This document shows positions 63,384 to 64,000 of a stretch of DNA of 64,000 nt, piece after piece. Location of the stretch: the NCBI GenBank assembly GCA_007095785.1, contig SFBL01000004.1:1-64000 (forward strand), in the 5' to 3' direction. Under the pieces are notes generated by a model. That model saw nothing but the letters and a program-made list of their open reading frames with translations. It searched no databases and was not told the DNA's origin. The position numbers were made by a program, and so were the translations under genes. The stretch is from Microcystis aeruginosa Ma_SC_T_19800800_S464. GTDB lineage: Bacteria > Cyanobacteriota > Cyanobacteriia > Cyanobacteriales > Microcystaceae. The stretch's first letter is position 1; each line of letters starts with the position of its first letter.

Positions 63384-64000
63384 ATGACGGAAACTTGGCA
63401 AACGATTCAATTCCCCAGTTCAGAAAGTGCGATCGCTTTAGCGGGTCATCAAGAAACTAACCTCAAATTGATAGCCAGGCAAACTGGGGCGAACTTAGTC
63501 CTCAGAGGCATGGAATTGCGGATTGCGGGACAACCAACCCCCGTGGAGCGTGCCACAGCGATTGTACGCTCCTTAAGTATTTTATGGCAAGAGGCCAAGT
63601 TAATCGCCGAAGCCGATATTATGACCGCTATCCATGCCCTCGATACGGGGCGTTCTAGCGAGTATAAAGAACTACAGCAGGATATTCTCGCTCGTACCCG
63701 TCGCGGGGAGCTAATTCGGGCAAAAACCTTCCGTCAGCGTCAATATATCCAAGCGATTCAAACTCACGATATCACCTTTTGTATTGGACCTGCTGGCACG
63801 GGGAAAACCTTTTTAGCCGCCGTTTTGGCCGTACAGGCTTTATTAGAAGATAAAGTAGAACGGATTATCCTTACCCGGCCGGCCGTGGAAGCGGGGGAAA
63901 AATTAGGATTTCTCCCGGGGGATTTACAGCAAAAAGTCGATCCTTTTTTGCGTCCCCTCTACGATGCTTTATACGAATTTATCGAAGCGGCCAAAATTCC
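63384..64000 (+). CDS. PhoH family ATPase, 3' end beyond window
   Basis: 205 codons are visible and the gene runs off the window. The protein starts MTETWQTIQFPSSESAIALA and shows the PhoH ATPase with Walker A GPAGTGKT (about residue 136), then LTRPAVEAGEKLGFLPGDL and the segment DPFLRPLYDAL. PhoH proteins are ATPases linked to RNA metabolism or phosphate stress; no clear substrate is known. It starts 13 bp after the rplT stop. It is incomplete at the right edge, so length and tail cannot be judged. Confidence 0.9.
   Translation, partial: MTETWQTIQFPSSESAIALAGHQETNLKLIARQTGANLVLRGMELRIAGQPTPVERATAIVRSLSILWQEAKLIAEADIMTAIHALDTGRSSEYKELQQDILARTRRGELIRAKTFRQRQYIQAIQTHDITFCIGPAGTGKTFLAAVLAVQALLEDKVERIILTRPAVEAGEKLGFLPGDLQQKVDPFLRPLYDALYEFIEAAKI

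Overview
The window is chromosomal DNA of a unicellular bloom-type cyanobacterium. Photosystem genes (psbT, psbK, psbV, psaL, psaI), a CpeS-type bilin lyase, cyanobacterial families (OpcA with a peptidoglycan-binding-like segment, DUF3747-SLH, DUF2854, transaldolase with EF-hands), frequent GCGATCGC (HIP1) palindromes and a dense load of miniature inverted-repeat elements and short tandem repeats all fit. The style of the intergenic repeats, the HicAB/RelE debris and the DUF29 and Uma2 genes point most to Microcystis (inference; no database search was possible).

Layout. 0.6-4 kb: L10 leader with rplJ-rplL, then psbT, nrdR and the S1 gene behind a long structured leader. 4-13.4 kb: an FHA-adenylate/guanylate cyclase, cyanobacterial membrane proteins, a TauE/DUF2854 pair, a DUF1400 alpha/beta hydrolase, and an MscS channel paired with a solute-binding lipoprotein. 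13.8-15.8 kb: a toxin-antitoxin patch with two intact hicAB pairs among remains of a hicB, a relE and a TPR gene. 15.9-20.8 kb: psbV, a small IF2_N-like gene, remA-gmk, clpP, tgt, psbK. 20.9-30.7 kb: repeat cluster, cobN, hybrid histidine kinase, psaL-psaI, uspA, pgk. 31-39 kb: an orphan 687-residue membrane protein, Uma2, opcA-zwf, DUF3747-SLH. 39.4-46 kb: a 2045-residue TamB-like protein and a GNAT acetyltransferase.

46-57 kb is the most unusual part. A CyRepA1-type plasmid replication protein sits divergently beside nrdA. nrdA carries a 349-residue LAGLIDADG intein placed immediately before the predicted thiyl-radical cysteine. Five tandem DUF29 genes follow, then nrdB, whose coding sequence is interrupted by a 318-nt group I intron with no ORF; the exon junction and the P1 helix can be read directly. 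Both subunits of one ribonucleotide reductase are therefore predicted to need self-splicing, one at protein level and one at RNA level. Two NrdR-box-like 16-mers set exactly 32 bp apart lie before nrdA, the regulator gene nrdR is at 2.1 kb, and a related 16-bp perfect palindrome lies just before the replication gene.

57-64 kb returns to housekeeping genes: nadK, CpeS-type lyase, thiC with a TPP riboswitch, a 1-kb repeat-filled gap with one mobile element nested in another, EF-hand transaldolase, rpmI-rplT, and the start of a phoH-family gene cut by the window end.

No rRNA gene, tRNA gene, CRISPR array or full insertion sequence with a transposase was found. Family names come from recalled sequence patterns, and start sites were chosen from ribosome-binding sites and family lengths where stated.
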